Source: CAMEGH01 sp052103595
GTDB lineage: Bacteria > Patescibacteriota > Saccharimonadia > Saccharimonadales > Saccharimonadaceae
DNA: 64,000 nucleotides
Reading direction: 5' to 3'
Assembly (NCBI GenBank): GCA_052103595.1
Contig: JBQEKC010000001.1
Coordinates: forward strand, 62,001 to 126,000
A program made the position numbers and the translations under genes. Of this stretch, positions 42,628-50,541 are shown in pieces. Under the pieces are notes generated by a model that did no database searches, was not told the DNA's origin, and was given only the letters and a program-made list of their open reading frames with translations. Position 1 is the stretch's first letter, and the number at the start of each line of letters is the position of its first letter.

Positions 42628-42924
42628 ATGACAAAGCAAAATAAAACAACCACCAAAAAAGCCACAACAAAAAAAGCAGTTCCACGCAAGACCGCTGCAC
42701 AAAAATCAACCGCCAACATGTGTACGTCAGAAAAAGAAGCGCTGACTGACGCAAAGGGTCAGATCACTACGCTTATCATTGGCGAAGATGTTCGCACCGC
42801 TATGTTGATCGTTTCAGTGATTATTAACTTGTTCTTCTTTATCGCATGGATTACGCTACAAGTAACTGATGTGTATGACGGGGAAGTCGCCTCACTGTTG
42901 TTTGATCGTACGATCTCTCGCTAA
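42628..42924 (+). CDS. Small basic protein with one membrane helix
   Basis: 98 residues. The first 30 are Lys/Thr/Ala-rich repeats (KKATTKKA-like), resembling a histone H1-type tail that could bind DNA or an acidic polymer. Residues about 58-80 form a membrane helix (MLIVSVIINLFFFIAWITL) followed by a short outside end. Not recognised. It has a strong TTGACA promoter and its own terminator, so it is a single well-expressed gene. Confidence 0.75.
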   Translation: MTKQNKTTTKKATTKKAVPRKTAAQKSTANMCTSEKEALTDAKGQITTLIIGEDVRTAMLIVSVIINLFFFIAWITLQVTDVYDGEVASLLFDRTISR

Positions 42925-42944
42925 GAATTACTGCATTTTGCTTT

Positions 42945-42972
42945 ACCTCCCGCTTGGTTGTGGGAGGTTTCT
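42945..42972 (+). terminator. Intrinsic terminator
   Basis: ACCTCCC / GGGAGGT stem with a ten-base loop, followed by TTTCTTCT. Ends the 98-residue protein gene. Confidence 0.7.
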
Positions 42973-42993
42973 TCTATCTGTTATAAGGAATAC

Positions 42994-43015
42994 TTTTCCA
43001 CAATTTTGTGGAAAA
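42994..43015. promoter_or_regulatory. Inverted pair of DnaA-box-like 9-mers upstream of mraZ
   Basis: TTTTCCACAA and its exact mirror, separated by TT. Each arm contains TTTTCCACA, which fits the relaxed DnaA box TTWTNCACA. A perfect TTATCCACA lies inside mraZ at 43285-43293. It could bind DnaA or another dimeric regulator. Confidence 0.4.
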
Positions 43016-43045
43016 CAGGACACGTTTGAGTGGAAATGTCAAAAA

Positions 43046-43080
43046 TGGGGGTTGCAGTGGGTAGCTGTGGGTAGTACTAT
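43046..43080 (+). promoter_or_regulatory. mraZ promoter with MraZ operator in the spacer
   Basis: -35 TTGCAG (43052-43057), 17-base spacer, -10 TACTAT (43075-43080). Three TGGG units start at 43046, 43058 and 43068; the last two, with the 10-base period known for MraZ operators, lie inside the spacer. This predicts direct autorepression. Confidence 0.75.
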
Positions 43081-43156
43081 AAGGTCAGTGGCAAAGCAAA
43101 ACAGCTAAAAACAAACAAGTCCACGAACAACCAAACAAGTAAGCCAAAAGGAACGC

Positions 43157-43516
43157 ATGGCCGCAGTAGATTACTTCGAGCGAAAGCTGGATGAGAAACG
43201 AAGATTAACCATCCCAGCCGAACTACGCCAAGAATTTGCCAGCGGAATCGTGATTACCCGAGGCTTCAAGCAATACCTTCACCTTTATCCACAAGCAATT
43301 TGGGATGGGGAAGTCGAACCGGCGCTTCAAGGCAGCATTCTGGATGAACAGATCGCTGATCTTAACGTACAGTTTCGACGAGGGAAAGCAGCTGACGAAC
43401 TCGACCAAAAACAGGGGCGAGTAACGATTGACCAACACTTGCTAGACTACGCAGGCATTGATCGCGACATCGTTGCAACCCGGGCGGGCAAGTACTGGCG
43501 ACTCGAAAAAGGGTAG
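43157..43516 (+). CDS. mraZ: Transcriptional regulator MraZ
   Basis: 119 residues with two AbrB-like halves. Each half has the DxKxR-type motif: YFERKLDEKRRLTIPAELRQEF (residues about 5-26) and QGRVTIDQHLLDYAGI (about 86-101). MraZ represses the division/cell-wall cluster by binding spaced TGGGN repeats, which are present at 43046-43071. The usual length is about 140-150 residues, so this is a compact form. An AAAAGGAAC ribosome site lies in front of ATG 43157 and the leader is about 70 bases. Unlike in most bacteria, it is separated from rsmH by 347 bases. Confidence 0.94.
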   Translation: MAAVDYFERKLDEKRRLTIPAELRQEFASGIVITRGFKQYLHLYPQAIWDGEVEPALQGSILDEQIADLNVQFRRGKAADELDQKQGRVTIDQHLLDYAGIDRDIVATRAGKYWRLEKG

Positions 43517-43863
43517 CCACGGTAGCTTACATCAGCACTTTAACAATTTGAACGAAATAGATTATCCTCGAGATTTGCCAATCTGGCAACATACACTGTA
43601 GGCCTTCCGAAACTACATTAAATTCTTCGGCGTACCTTCCTTAAAACACACCTCCCAAAAACTCCACCTCACAGGATAGCGCTAGACTCATCTACGCTGT
43701 CCACACACTACACATAAGTCTCTCAAAACTTTACCATGTACCGGTTGCAAGACAGCCATACACACTTAGGTAAACGACTTGTACAAACACAAACACACTG
43801 CGAAAACAAACATAGTATGTTGCCGGTTTGGTGATCTCGAGTCCGCTAGTTTATACTAGGGGA
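43517..43863. other. C-rich, G-poor gap between mraZ and rsmH
   Basis: No reading frame or RNA gene is visible in 347 bases. The plus strand is markedly rich in C and A and poor in G from about 43600 to 43820 (many CACAC, ACAAAC, CCTCCC runs), the composition typical of Rho-loading regions. An rsmH promoter (TATACT 43852-43857) lies at the end. No intrinsic terminator is seen. Confidence 0.5.
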
Positions 43864-44790
43864 ATGAGTATTAAAGAACATCCACCACAGCACCGTGCTT
43901 CAAAAGAGTACGAGCTACATGTTCCGGTTTTGCTTGAAGCAACTGTTGATCTGCTAAAACCAAAAGTTGGGGAGAGGTATCTCGACCTGACGGCAGGGTA
44001 CGGCGGCCACGCAGATGCTTTTGTAGCACAAACCAAGAATCTTTCAGGCGCAACGCTAGTTGATCGCGACGAGAATGCAATTGCAGAGCTCCAGCGGTTC
44101 AAACAGCAGGGCGCTCAGCTTTTGCATACCGATTTTTTGTCGGCAGCAGAGGCGTTGATTGCAAATGGTCAAACATTTGATGTGATTGTTGTGGATTTGG
44201 GCGTGTCGTCACCACAACTCGATCAGAGCGAGCGAGGATTTTCTTTTATGAAGAACGGACCACTCGATATGCGAATGGATCCCGGCCAAACCGTCTCTGC
44301 GGCTACTGTGGTGAATACCTATTCACCAAACAAGCTTGCAGAAATTATTGTACGATATGGCGAAGAGAAGCCGCAATTTGCAAAACGAATTGCTGCGGAA
44401 ATTTGTAAAAGAAGGTCAGAAAAACCGCTTACCACCACAAGCGAACTTGCAGAACTGGTCTTGCACCTACATCGTGGCAAATGGCAACGAACCCATCCGG
44501 CCACGCGAACCTTTCAAGCACTGCGAATCGAGGTCAATCAAGAACTCGCGCAAGTGGAAGCACTTTTACCACTCCTGCCACGTCTTTTACACCAGAACGG
44601 TAGGGTAGGGGTGATAAGCTTCCATAGTCTCGAGGACCGATTGGTCAAACGATTCTTTAAAGAGCAAGCCGAAGCTGGCTTTGAAGCCGAGCTGCAATTG
44701 CTGAATAAAAAACCGCTCGATGGTGCAACTTACGATGTTCACAATCCGCGTTCGAGAAGTGCAAAACTTCGCGGCGCAGTGAAAAAATAA
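43864..44790 (+). CDS. rsmH: 16S rRNA m4C1402 methyltransferase
   Basis: 308 residues. The SAM-binding start RYLDLTAGYGGHADAF, ILVDLGVSSPQLDQSERGFSF-like block (VVDLGVSSPQLDQSERGFSF), PLDMRMD and the C-terminal VISFHSLEDRLVKRFF are diagnostic. It methylates N4 of C1402 in 16S rRNA with RsmI. TATACT (43852-43857) ends 6 bases before ATG 43864, so it is likely leaderless and controlled apart from mraZ. Followed by a 21-codon reading frame and the ftsL-like gene. Confidence 0.97.
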   Translation: MSIKEHPPQHRASKEYELHVPVLLEATVDLLKPKVGERYLDLTAGYGGHADAFVAQTKNLSGATLVDRDENAIAELQRFKQQGAQLLHTDFLSAAEALIANGQTFDVIVVDLGVSSPQLDQSERGFSFMKNGPLDMRMDPGQTVSAATVVNTYSPNKLAEIIVRYGEEKPQFAKRIAAEICKRRSEKPLTTTSELAELVLHLHRGKWQRTHPATRTFQALRIEVNQELAQVEALLPLLPRLLHQNGRVGVISFHSLEDRLVKRFFKEQAEAGFEAELQLLNKKPLDGATYDVHNPRSRSAKLRGAVKK

Positions 44791-44809
44791 ACAGAAAGGG
44801 AAAAGCATA

Positions 44810-44875
44810 ATGCCAATCCAAATCAAAGTACAGAACGTATCAGCAGAACAAAAAGTTCAGGTACGCGTAAAATAG
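44810..44875 (+). CDS. Possible 21-residue peptide
   Basis: ATG 44810 opens a 21-codon frame (Ile/Val/Gln/Lys alternation, ends VQVRVK) with AGAAAGGG 10 bases before it. It is amphipathic with a beta-strand pattern. A stem-loop with an 11-base stem starts within its last two codons. It could be a real micropeptide or a leader peptide controlling the ftsL-ftsI genes. Evidence is the ribosome site, position and clean frame only. Confidence 0.4.
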   Translation: MPIQIKVQNVSAEQKVQVRVK

Positions 44876-44895
44876 TCTCCTTATAAGGGGATTAT
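44872..44895 (+). promoter_or_regulatory. Stem-loop before ftsL-like gene
   Basis: ATAGTCTCCTT pairs with AAGGGGATTAT (two G-T pairs) around two central bases. It overlaps the stop of the 21-codon frame. No T-run follows, so it is not a standard terminator; an attenuation or RNA-processing role is possible. Confidence 0.45.
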
Positions 44896-44982
44896 CCGTA
44901 GAAAAGAGGTGTGCGCCTTAAAACACGACGCACACTCTCTTTTCTGCACCAAAATATAAATCAAAAACACAAAAAAGAAGTC

Positions 44983-45330
44983 ATGTCTACATACCAACGA
45001 ACACAGTACGCTACACGACGCCAGCAGAGCTGGGGACGCAATCAGAACACCGCACGTTTTGTTTCTCCAGTGAAATTGGGGCCCGTAACACATACGATTA
45101 TGGTCGCACTTATGATTTTAGTGCTAGGTTTGATATACTTAACACAGGCATCAGGGTCGGCAGCCTACGACTACCAAGCGAGTGAATTAAACACCAAGAT
45201 TTCTGATCTTTCGACAAAGAAAGCAGATCTTGAAGTAGAAAATGCTCGATTGAGTTCACTTGAAACCGTCAAGAACAGCGATGTCGCTCGTGCTATGACC
45301 GAACCTGCCGCAACCGAACACGCACAATAA
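44983..45330 (+). CDS. FtsL/DivIC-like septum protein
   Basis: 115 residues: basic cytoplasmic N-terminus (Arg/Gln-rich, about 45 residues), one membrane helix (IMVALMILVLGLIYLTQA) and a short outside coiled coil (LNTKISDLSTKKADLEVENARLSSLE). This is the FtsL/DivIC layout, and the position between rsmH and the FtsI-type gene is where ftsL sits in other bacteria. It would link FtsQ with FtsW-FtsI at the division site. ATG 44983 has AAAGAAG upstream. The stop shares a base with the PBP start. Confidence 0.8.
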   Translation: MSTYQRTQYATRRQQSWGRNQNTARFVSPVKLGPVTHTIMVALMILVLGLIYLTQASGSAAYDYQASELNTKISDLSTKKADLEVENARLSSLETVKNSDVARAMTEPAATEHAQ

Positions 45331-47075
45331 TGAAATTAGATCTACGCAAAGAAAGCCGCTCACAATTATTGGCATGGGTACTGAGTATCGCCATGCTTAT
45401 GATTGTTGCGCGGCTTTTTTATTTGCAAATCATTCAACACGATCACTACACGGAACTTGCGAATCGTGAGCAGGTAAAGCAGCTTGTTATTCCGGCTAAT
45501 CGCGGTATGATTTATGCGCTTGATGGCGCTACACCAGTGCCGCTGGTAATGAACCAGCAGGTGTATACCGTTTTTGCCGATCCAACGGTGGTAAATAAGC
45601 CAGAAGAGGTCGAGAAAACCGTACGAGACGTAGCAGGTGGGGAAATGGTCGATGGTGATATTCAGGAAATGCTTGGTGATACGTCGACGCAGTACAAAGT
45701 GCTAGCCCGTGGCGTAACATTGCGCCAGGCGGAACTTATTAAAGAAAAGAAATTGAGTGGTGTTGGCTTTCAAAAAGTGCCAAAACGAGTGTATCCAGAG
45801 GGTGATTTGGCGAGTCAAACTCTTGGCTTTGTGAATAACGAAAACAATGGACAGTATGGTGTTGAAGAGAAGCTTAATGACCGTTTGACGGGCAAAGATG
45901 GCATGCTTAAATCGGTCACCGATGTAGCGAACGTGCCACTCTCAATCGGGAAGAACAATATCCGTAAGGATCCTGTGGATGGCGAATCGATTGTGCTTTC
46001 GATTGATCGCAATATTCAAGCAAAAACTGAAGATGTACTACAAGCAGGGCTTGAGCGCGCTGGTGCAACAGAGGGAAGTGTGATGGTGATGGATCCAAAC
46101 ACTGGTAAGGTGCTTGCAATGGCAAACCTTCCAACGTATAGTCCGGCAGAATTTACCAAAGTGCAAGATGCTAAGGCATTTGTAAACGGCACAGTAAGTG
46201 CACCATACGAACCAGGCTCGGTACTGAAGACATTTACGGTTGCCACAGGGATTGATAAGGGCGTGATTGATGCGAACTCAACTTTCTATAATACTGACAG
46301 CATTAAGGTGGAAGACGCGACGATTTCAAACGCGTTGAAGGGGATTACTGGGACGATTTCGATGCAAACAGCGCTGGATAATTCATTGAACACTGGTATG
46401 GTGACGATTGCACAGCGGCTTGGTAATGGCGACTACATTACTAAAGGTGCGCGCGACACGATGTATGATTATTTCCATAATCGTTTTGGGCTTGGCGAAA
46501 TAACAGGCATTCAGGTGGCAAACGAGCAACGTGGTACCGTGATTGCGCCAGATGACCCGAGCGGGCAGGGGAACGCTGTGCGCTACTCGAACGTTGCCTT
46601 TGGGCAAGGGCTTGATGTAACGATGGTGCAGGTGTGTGCCGGGTTTAGTGCAATTATTAACGGCGGGACATATCATTCGCCAACTGTCGTAGCAGGTACA
46701 TACCAAGACGGCCAATTGAAGCCTGAGTCGAACTCGCGTGAGCGAAAGGCTGTTATCAGTGAAAATGCGTCTCAGCAATCACGCGAGATGATTTATAAAG
46801 CTCGTAACGGCTACACTAGTGATGACAAGCCTGGCTACTATGTTGGTGGCAAAACCGGAACCTCGCAGACGATTGAAAATGGCAAGTATGTGAGCAACCA
46901 AACGATTGGTACGTATTTAGGGTTTGGCGGCACCAAATCTGAGTCAAAATACGTTATAATGGTACAAGTATCCGGTAAAGGTATGAATCTTGAAGGAAAT
47001 AAACACGCGATGCCTATTTTTACCGATCTATCTAATTGGCTGCTAGAATATTATCAACTCCAGCCGGGGGAATAA
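45330..47075 (+). CDS. ftsI: Class B penicillin-binding protein (FtsI/PBP2-type transpeptidase)
   Basis: Cross-links peptidoglycan at the septum, outside the membrane. 581 residues: short cytoplasmic end, membrane helix (LLAWVLSIAMLMIVARLFYLQII), dimerisation/pedestal domain, then transpeptidase domain with Ser297 in PGSVLK (SxxK), S352-L-N354 (SxN) and K508-TG in GGKTGTS. All catalytic motifs are intact. Its start codon overlaps the stop of the ftsL-like gene. No PASTA repeats follow. It pairs with the FtsW glycosyltransferase encoded two genes later. Confidence 0.96.
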   Translation: MKLDLRKESRSQLLAWVLSIAMLMIVARLFYLQIIQHDHYTELANREQVKQLVIPANRGMIYALDGATPVPLVMNQQVYTVFADPTVVNKPEEVEKTVRDVAGGEMVDGDIQEMLGDTSTQYKVLARGVTLRQAELIKEKKLSGVGFQKVPKRVYPEGDLASQTLGFVNNENNGQYGVEEKLNDRLTGKDGMLKSVTDVANVPLSIGKNNIRKDPVDGESIVLSIDRNIQAKTEDVLQAGLERAGATEGSVMVMDPNTGKVLAMANLPTYSPAEFTKVQDAKAFVNGTVSAPYEPGSVLKTFTVATGIDKGVIDANSTFYNTDSIKVEDATISNALKGITGTISMQTALDNSLNTGMVTIAQRLGNGDYITKGARDTMYDYFHNRFGLGEITGIQVANEQRGTVIAPDDPSGQGNAVRYSNVAFGQGLDVTMVQVCAGFSAIINGGTYHSPTVVAGTYQDGQLKPESNSRERKAVISENASQQSREMIYKARNGYTSDDKPGYYVGGKTGTSQTIENGKYVSNQTIGTYLGFGGTKSESKYVIMVQVSGKGMNLEGNKHAMPIFTDLSNWLLEYYQLQPGE

Positions 47076-47076
47076 C

Positions 47077-48111
47077 ATGAACGAATCAAGCTTACAGATT
47101 TTAACCAGCGAAATGACCAATGTCTTTCTGCTGAGTATTGCTGCATTTTTATTAGCAATGTTTTTGACGCCAATTTATACGTTTTTAGCGTATCGTTACC
47201 GTTTTTGGAAAAAGCAGCGTGACACTAGTACTACAGGCGAAAAGTTACTTGTCTTTGTGAAGTTGCACCAAAAAAAGTTCAAGCGAAATATTCCAACCAT
47301 GGCTGGTGCGATTGGCGTGATTGCGATCGCGGTGATTACGCTGTTTAACTTGGATCGCGGCCAAACATGGTTGCCGCTAGCGGGGCTTATTGGTGGCGCA
47401 ATTGTTGGGTTGATCGATGATATTATCAACCTTCGTGGCGATGGTTCTGGCGTGGCCGGCATGCGTAGTAGTGTGAAATTTGTGATGATCACCGCAATCG
47501 GTGTCGCGCTTGGATGGTTCTTCTTTGCAAAGCTTGGCTACCACAGTGTACATGTGCCGTTTATTGGTGACTTTTCAATCGGTTGGGCGATGGTGCCGCT
47601 CTTTGCGTTTGCTGTTGTCGCAACGGGTAACGCGGTAAATATCAGCGATGGGCTTGATGGTCTAGCCGGTGGATTGCTAGCAACTAGCTTTGGTGCATTT
47701 GGCGTAATCGCATTGCTACAGGGTCAAACAGCGCTGGCAGGTTTTGCGTTTACAGCGGTCGGTGCACTGCTGAGTTACTTGTGGTTTAATATTTATCCAG
47801 CTCGTTTCTTTATGGGTGATGTAGGGAGTTTTGCCTTCGGCGTTAGTCTTGGCGTGATGGCAATGCTCACAAATACGCTCTTCCTTTTGCCAATTATCGG
47901 TCTTATCTTTGTGATTGAAGCGGGTTCAAGCCTTCTGCAAATTTTGAGCAAGCGCTTGTTTGGCAAAAAGATTTTTGTATCGGCACCGATTCACCATCAC
48001 CTTGAAGCAGGTGGTTGGCCAGAGACAAAAATCACCATGCGTTTTTGGGTGATTGCTGCCGTAATGGCGTTTGTCGGCGTCTTTTTGGCGATTGCTGGAG
48101 GTCATATTTAG
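47077..48111 (+). CDS. mraY: Phospho-N-acetylmuramoyl-pentapeptide-transferase
   Basis: Makes lipid I by transferring phospho-MurNAc-pentapeptide to undecaprenyl phosphate. 344 residues, about ten membrane helices. KKFKRNIPTMAGAIG, LIDDIINL (Asp-rich), NAVNISDGLDGLAGG, YPARFFMGDVGSFAFG and the HHHLEAGGWPETK loop are all present. It starts one base after the PBP stop and shares its last base with the ftsW GTG start. Acts before MurG and depends on UppP for carrier supply. Confidence 0.97.
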   Translation: MNESSLQILTSEMTNVFLLSIAAFLLAMFLTPIYTFLAYRYRFWKKQRDTSTTGEKLLVFVKLHQKKFKRNIPTMAGAIGVIAIAVITLFNLDRGQTWLPLAGLIGGAIVGLIDDIINLRGDGSGVAGMRSSVKFVMITAIGVALGWFFFAKLGYHSVHVPFIGDFSIGWAMVPLFAFAVVATGNAVNISDGLDGLAGGLLATSFGAFGVIALLQGQTALAGFAFTAVGALLSYLWFNIYPARFFMGDVGSFAFGVSLGVMAMLTNTLFLLPIIGLIFVIEAGSSLLQILSKRLFGKKIFVSAPIHHHLEAGGWPETKITMRFWVIAAVMAFVGVFLAIAGGHI

Positions 48112-49397
48112 TGGAACGTGTTCGCCGAACGACTGTTGCTGCAAAAGAGCTCGTGCGTAAGCACCGCCCTGATTATCGCCTCGTTGGGTATGCTGCTATT
48201 TTGGTCATGATTGGCCTGATCATTATCTTCGCGATTGGACCGCAGCGTGCGAATGTTCTGAACGAATCGTTTGGCAGTAGTCTGAGCGATTCGTACTTTA
48301 TTATCAAACAGGCAACAAGTGTCATACTTGCAATAGTCACGTTTTTTGTCTTCGCGTATATTTTTAAGTTCGATTTTTTACTTCGTCACAGTACGAAGAT
48401 TTTGTTGGTTGGATTTGGCGCATCGGCTTTACTAGCGCTTTTTGGTAATGTGCTGGGGGTTGAGGCAATCACACAGTGTGCGCTTGGTGCGTGTCGTTGG
48501 TTTGTAATACCGGGAATTGGAACGCTGCAACCGGCAGAAATCCTCAAATTTGGTATGCTTATTTTCTTAGCAGGCTTTTTGGCGGCTCGTATGCGCTCAG
48601 GCGAAATCAACGACAAAGAAAAGACGATTATTCCGCTGGCAATCTTGCTGGGGATTTGCGCCTTTTTTGTGATTATTTTGCAGAAGGACCTCGGAACCGG
48701 AGTTGCACTTGTTTCGATTGTCATTGCCATGATGACGGTTGCTGGCATCAACGGACGCCTTGGCATAGCGTTGCTTGGTATTTTGCTGCTTGGAGCTGTT
48801 TTAACAGTGGTAATGGCGCCGCACCGTATGGCGCGTATGACGACGTTCTTTCAGGGGGATGAGGTGTCGATTGACGATCCCGGATCATACCATATTGCGC
48901 ACGCCAAAATTGCGATCGGCTCGGGTGGCTTTTTGGGACTTGGTATCGGCAATAGTGTACAGGCAGCAGGCTATTTGCCAGAGGCAATTAACGATTCCGT
49001 ATTCGCTATTTTAGGTGAAACATTTGGGTTTGTAGGGCTTGTCTTTATTTTAGCGATGTTTTATTTGCTCCTTCGGCGTGTCTTGAAAGTGATGGATCAT
49101 TTAATTGATGATCGCTACAAGCTGCTTGTCGCAGGTGTGTTTGGCTGGATCGGTTCGCACGTTATTATCAACATTGCAGCGATGATTGGACTCATGCCAC
49201 TCACGGGTATTACGCTGCCGCTTTTAAGCTTTGGCGGTACTAGTATGGTGTTTATTGCGGCGATATTAGGGTTGGTGTTCCAAGCGTCGCAGTATACGGT
49301 GCATCGGTCAGAATTAAAAAAGGAGACAAAGAGTGAAGATTCTCGCAGTCGGCGGCGGGTCGGGCGGACACGTTACGCCAGTCGTCGCAGTATTTAA
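48111..49397 (+). CDS. ftsW: Septal peptidoglycan glycosyltransferase FtsW
   Basis: SEDS-family polymerase working with the FtsI-type protein. 428 residues with ten membrane helices; the catalytic-loop Asp is in VSIDDPGSYHIAHAKIAIGSGG, with GLGIGNSVQAAGYLPEAINDSVFAILGETFG after it (residues about 280-310) and PLTGITLPLLSFGGTS near the end. GTG 48111 overlaps the mraY stop and is preceded by GGAGGT 8 bases upstream; upstream in-frame ATG codons lie inside mraY and lack a site. Its last 65 bases overlap murG, adding an Arg/Ser-rich cytoplasmic tail. Confidence 0.95.
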   Translation: MERVRRTTVAAKELVRKHRPDYRLVGYAAILVMIGLIIIFAIGPQRANVLNESFGSSLSDSYFIIKQATSVILAIVTFFVFAYIFKFDFLLRHSTKILLVGFGASALLALFGNVLGVEAITQCALGACRWFVIPGIGTLQPAEILKFGMLIFLAGFLAARMRSGEINDKEKTIIPLAILLGICAFFVIILQKDLGTGVALVSIVIAMMTVAGINGRLGIALLGILLLGAVLTVVMAPHRMARMTTFFQGDEVSIDDPGSYHIAHAKIAIGSGGFLGLGIGNSVQAAGYLPEAINDSVFAILGETFGFVGLVFILAMFYLLLRRVLKVMDHLIDDRYKLLVAGVFGWIGSHVIINIAAMIGLMPLTGITLPLLSFGGTSMVFIAAILGLVFQASQYTVHRSELKKETKSEDSRSRRRVGRTRYASRRSI

Positions 49398-50499
49398 GGA
49401 GCTAAAAGCAACCCAGCCAGAAGTAGAGCTGCGGTTTTGGTGTGATAAAGCGTTTGAAACGCAAGCGAAAAAAATCGTTGGGTCGTTTGATGCGCAGCTG
49501 CCAATTTCGGTGGTTGTGTCGGGAAAATTGCGGCGTTATCATCATTTGTCACTTATGCAGCACCTGCTGATTCCGTCGGTAGTGTTTCCTAATATTGTTG
49601 ATGCATTTAAGGTGGCGTTTGGCACCGTGCAAGCATTTTTCAAGCTGCTATGGTGGCGCCCGGATGTGGTTTTTGCGAAGGGTGGCTATGTATGTTTGCC
49701 AGTCGGATATGCTGCTAGGGTATTGCGAATTCCACTGGTAATTCATGATAGCGATGCGCACCCAGGTTTGACAAACCGTCTCCTGGCACCACATGCAACC
49801 TATATCGCTACCGGTGCGCCGCTTGAGCATTATCCCTATCCGCGTAGTCGTTCGCGCTATGTTGGTATTCCTGTTGCGGCAGAATTTCAACCCGCCGATG
49901 CCGAGAAAAAACGTGCCACAAAAAAAGCGCTTGGCTTTTCGCCAGATGATCCTCTTGTGGTGGTGACCGGAGGTGGGCTTGGTGCAAAACGTATTAACGA
50001 TGCCATTGCTCAAGAAGTTGATGAAATTACAACAAAAAGCTCACTCCTACTGATTAGCGGAGTAGGGCAGTACGACGAACTGCGTGCATCGATGGGGGAG
50101 AATACCGATCGCTGGCAGTTAATAGCGTTTGTTTCAGAGGGTATGGCGGATGTCGTGTCGGCGGCAGATGTTGTGGTGGCGCGGGCAGGTGCGACATCTA
50201 TTTTGGAACTTGCCGCAGTTGGCGCACCAACGATTTTGGTACCGAATGCGCGCCTCACAGGGGGGCATCAGACAAAAAATGCAAAAGTATACGCCGAAGC
50301 TGGTGCAGTGGAAATCGTTGATGAAGACGTGATAAAAACCAATAGTAAAGCGTTGTCTGGTGCGATTTTGTCGCTGCTTACGGACGAAGCGCGGCGCAGT
50401 AAACTTTCAGCAACCTTCAAAACATTTGCAAAGCCACGTGCCGCTACTGAAACGGCTGAATTGATTGTGGCTGCGGGTGCAAAACAACGTGCGTCCTAA
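49333..50499 (+). CDS. murG: Lipid II synthase MurG (GlcNAc transferase)
   Basis: Adds GlcNAc to lipid I on the inner membrane face. 388 residues starting at GTG 49333 with AAGGAG upstream. GGGSGGHVTPV near the N-terminus fixes the start, so the 65-base overlap with ftsW is real. Other motifs: FAKGGYVCLPVGYAARVL, HDSDAHPGLTNRLLA and, in the donor domain, VARAGATSILELAAVGAPTILVPN (residues about 283-306). GT28 fold. The gap to ftsQ is 42 bases and holds a separate TACAAT box. Confidence 0.96.
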   Translation: MKILAVGGGSGGHVTPVVAVFKELKATQPEVELRFWCDKAFETQAKKIVGSFDAQLPISVVVSGKLRRYHHLSLMQHLLIPSVVFPNIVDAFKVAFGTVQAFFKLLWWRPDVVFAKGGYVCLPVGYAARVLRIPLVIHDSDAHPGLTNRLLAPHATYIATGAPLEHYPYPRSRSRYVGIPVAAEFQPADAEKKRATKKALGFSPDDPLVVVTGGGLGAKRINDAIAQEVDEITTKSSLLLISGVGQYDELRASMGENTDRWQLIAFVSEGMADVVSAADVVVARAGATSILELAAVGAPTILVPNARLTGGHQTKNAKVYAEAGAVEIVDEDVIKTNSKALSGAILSLLTDEARRSKLSATFKTFAKPRAATETAELIVAAGAKQRAS

Positions 50500-50541
50500 C
50501 AGTAGTCATAACACTGTAAAACTGATACAATCATAAGCGAT

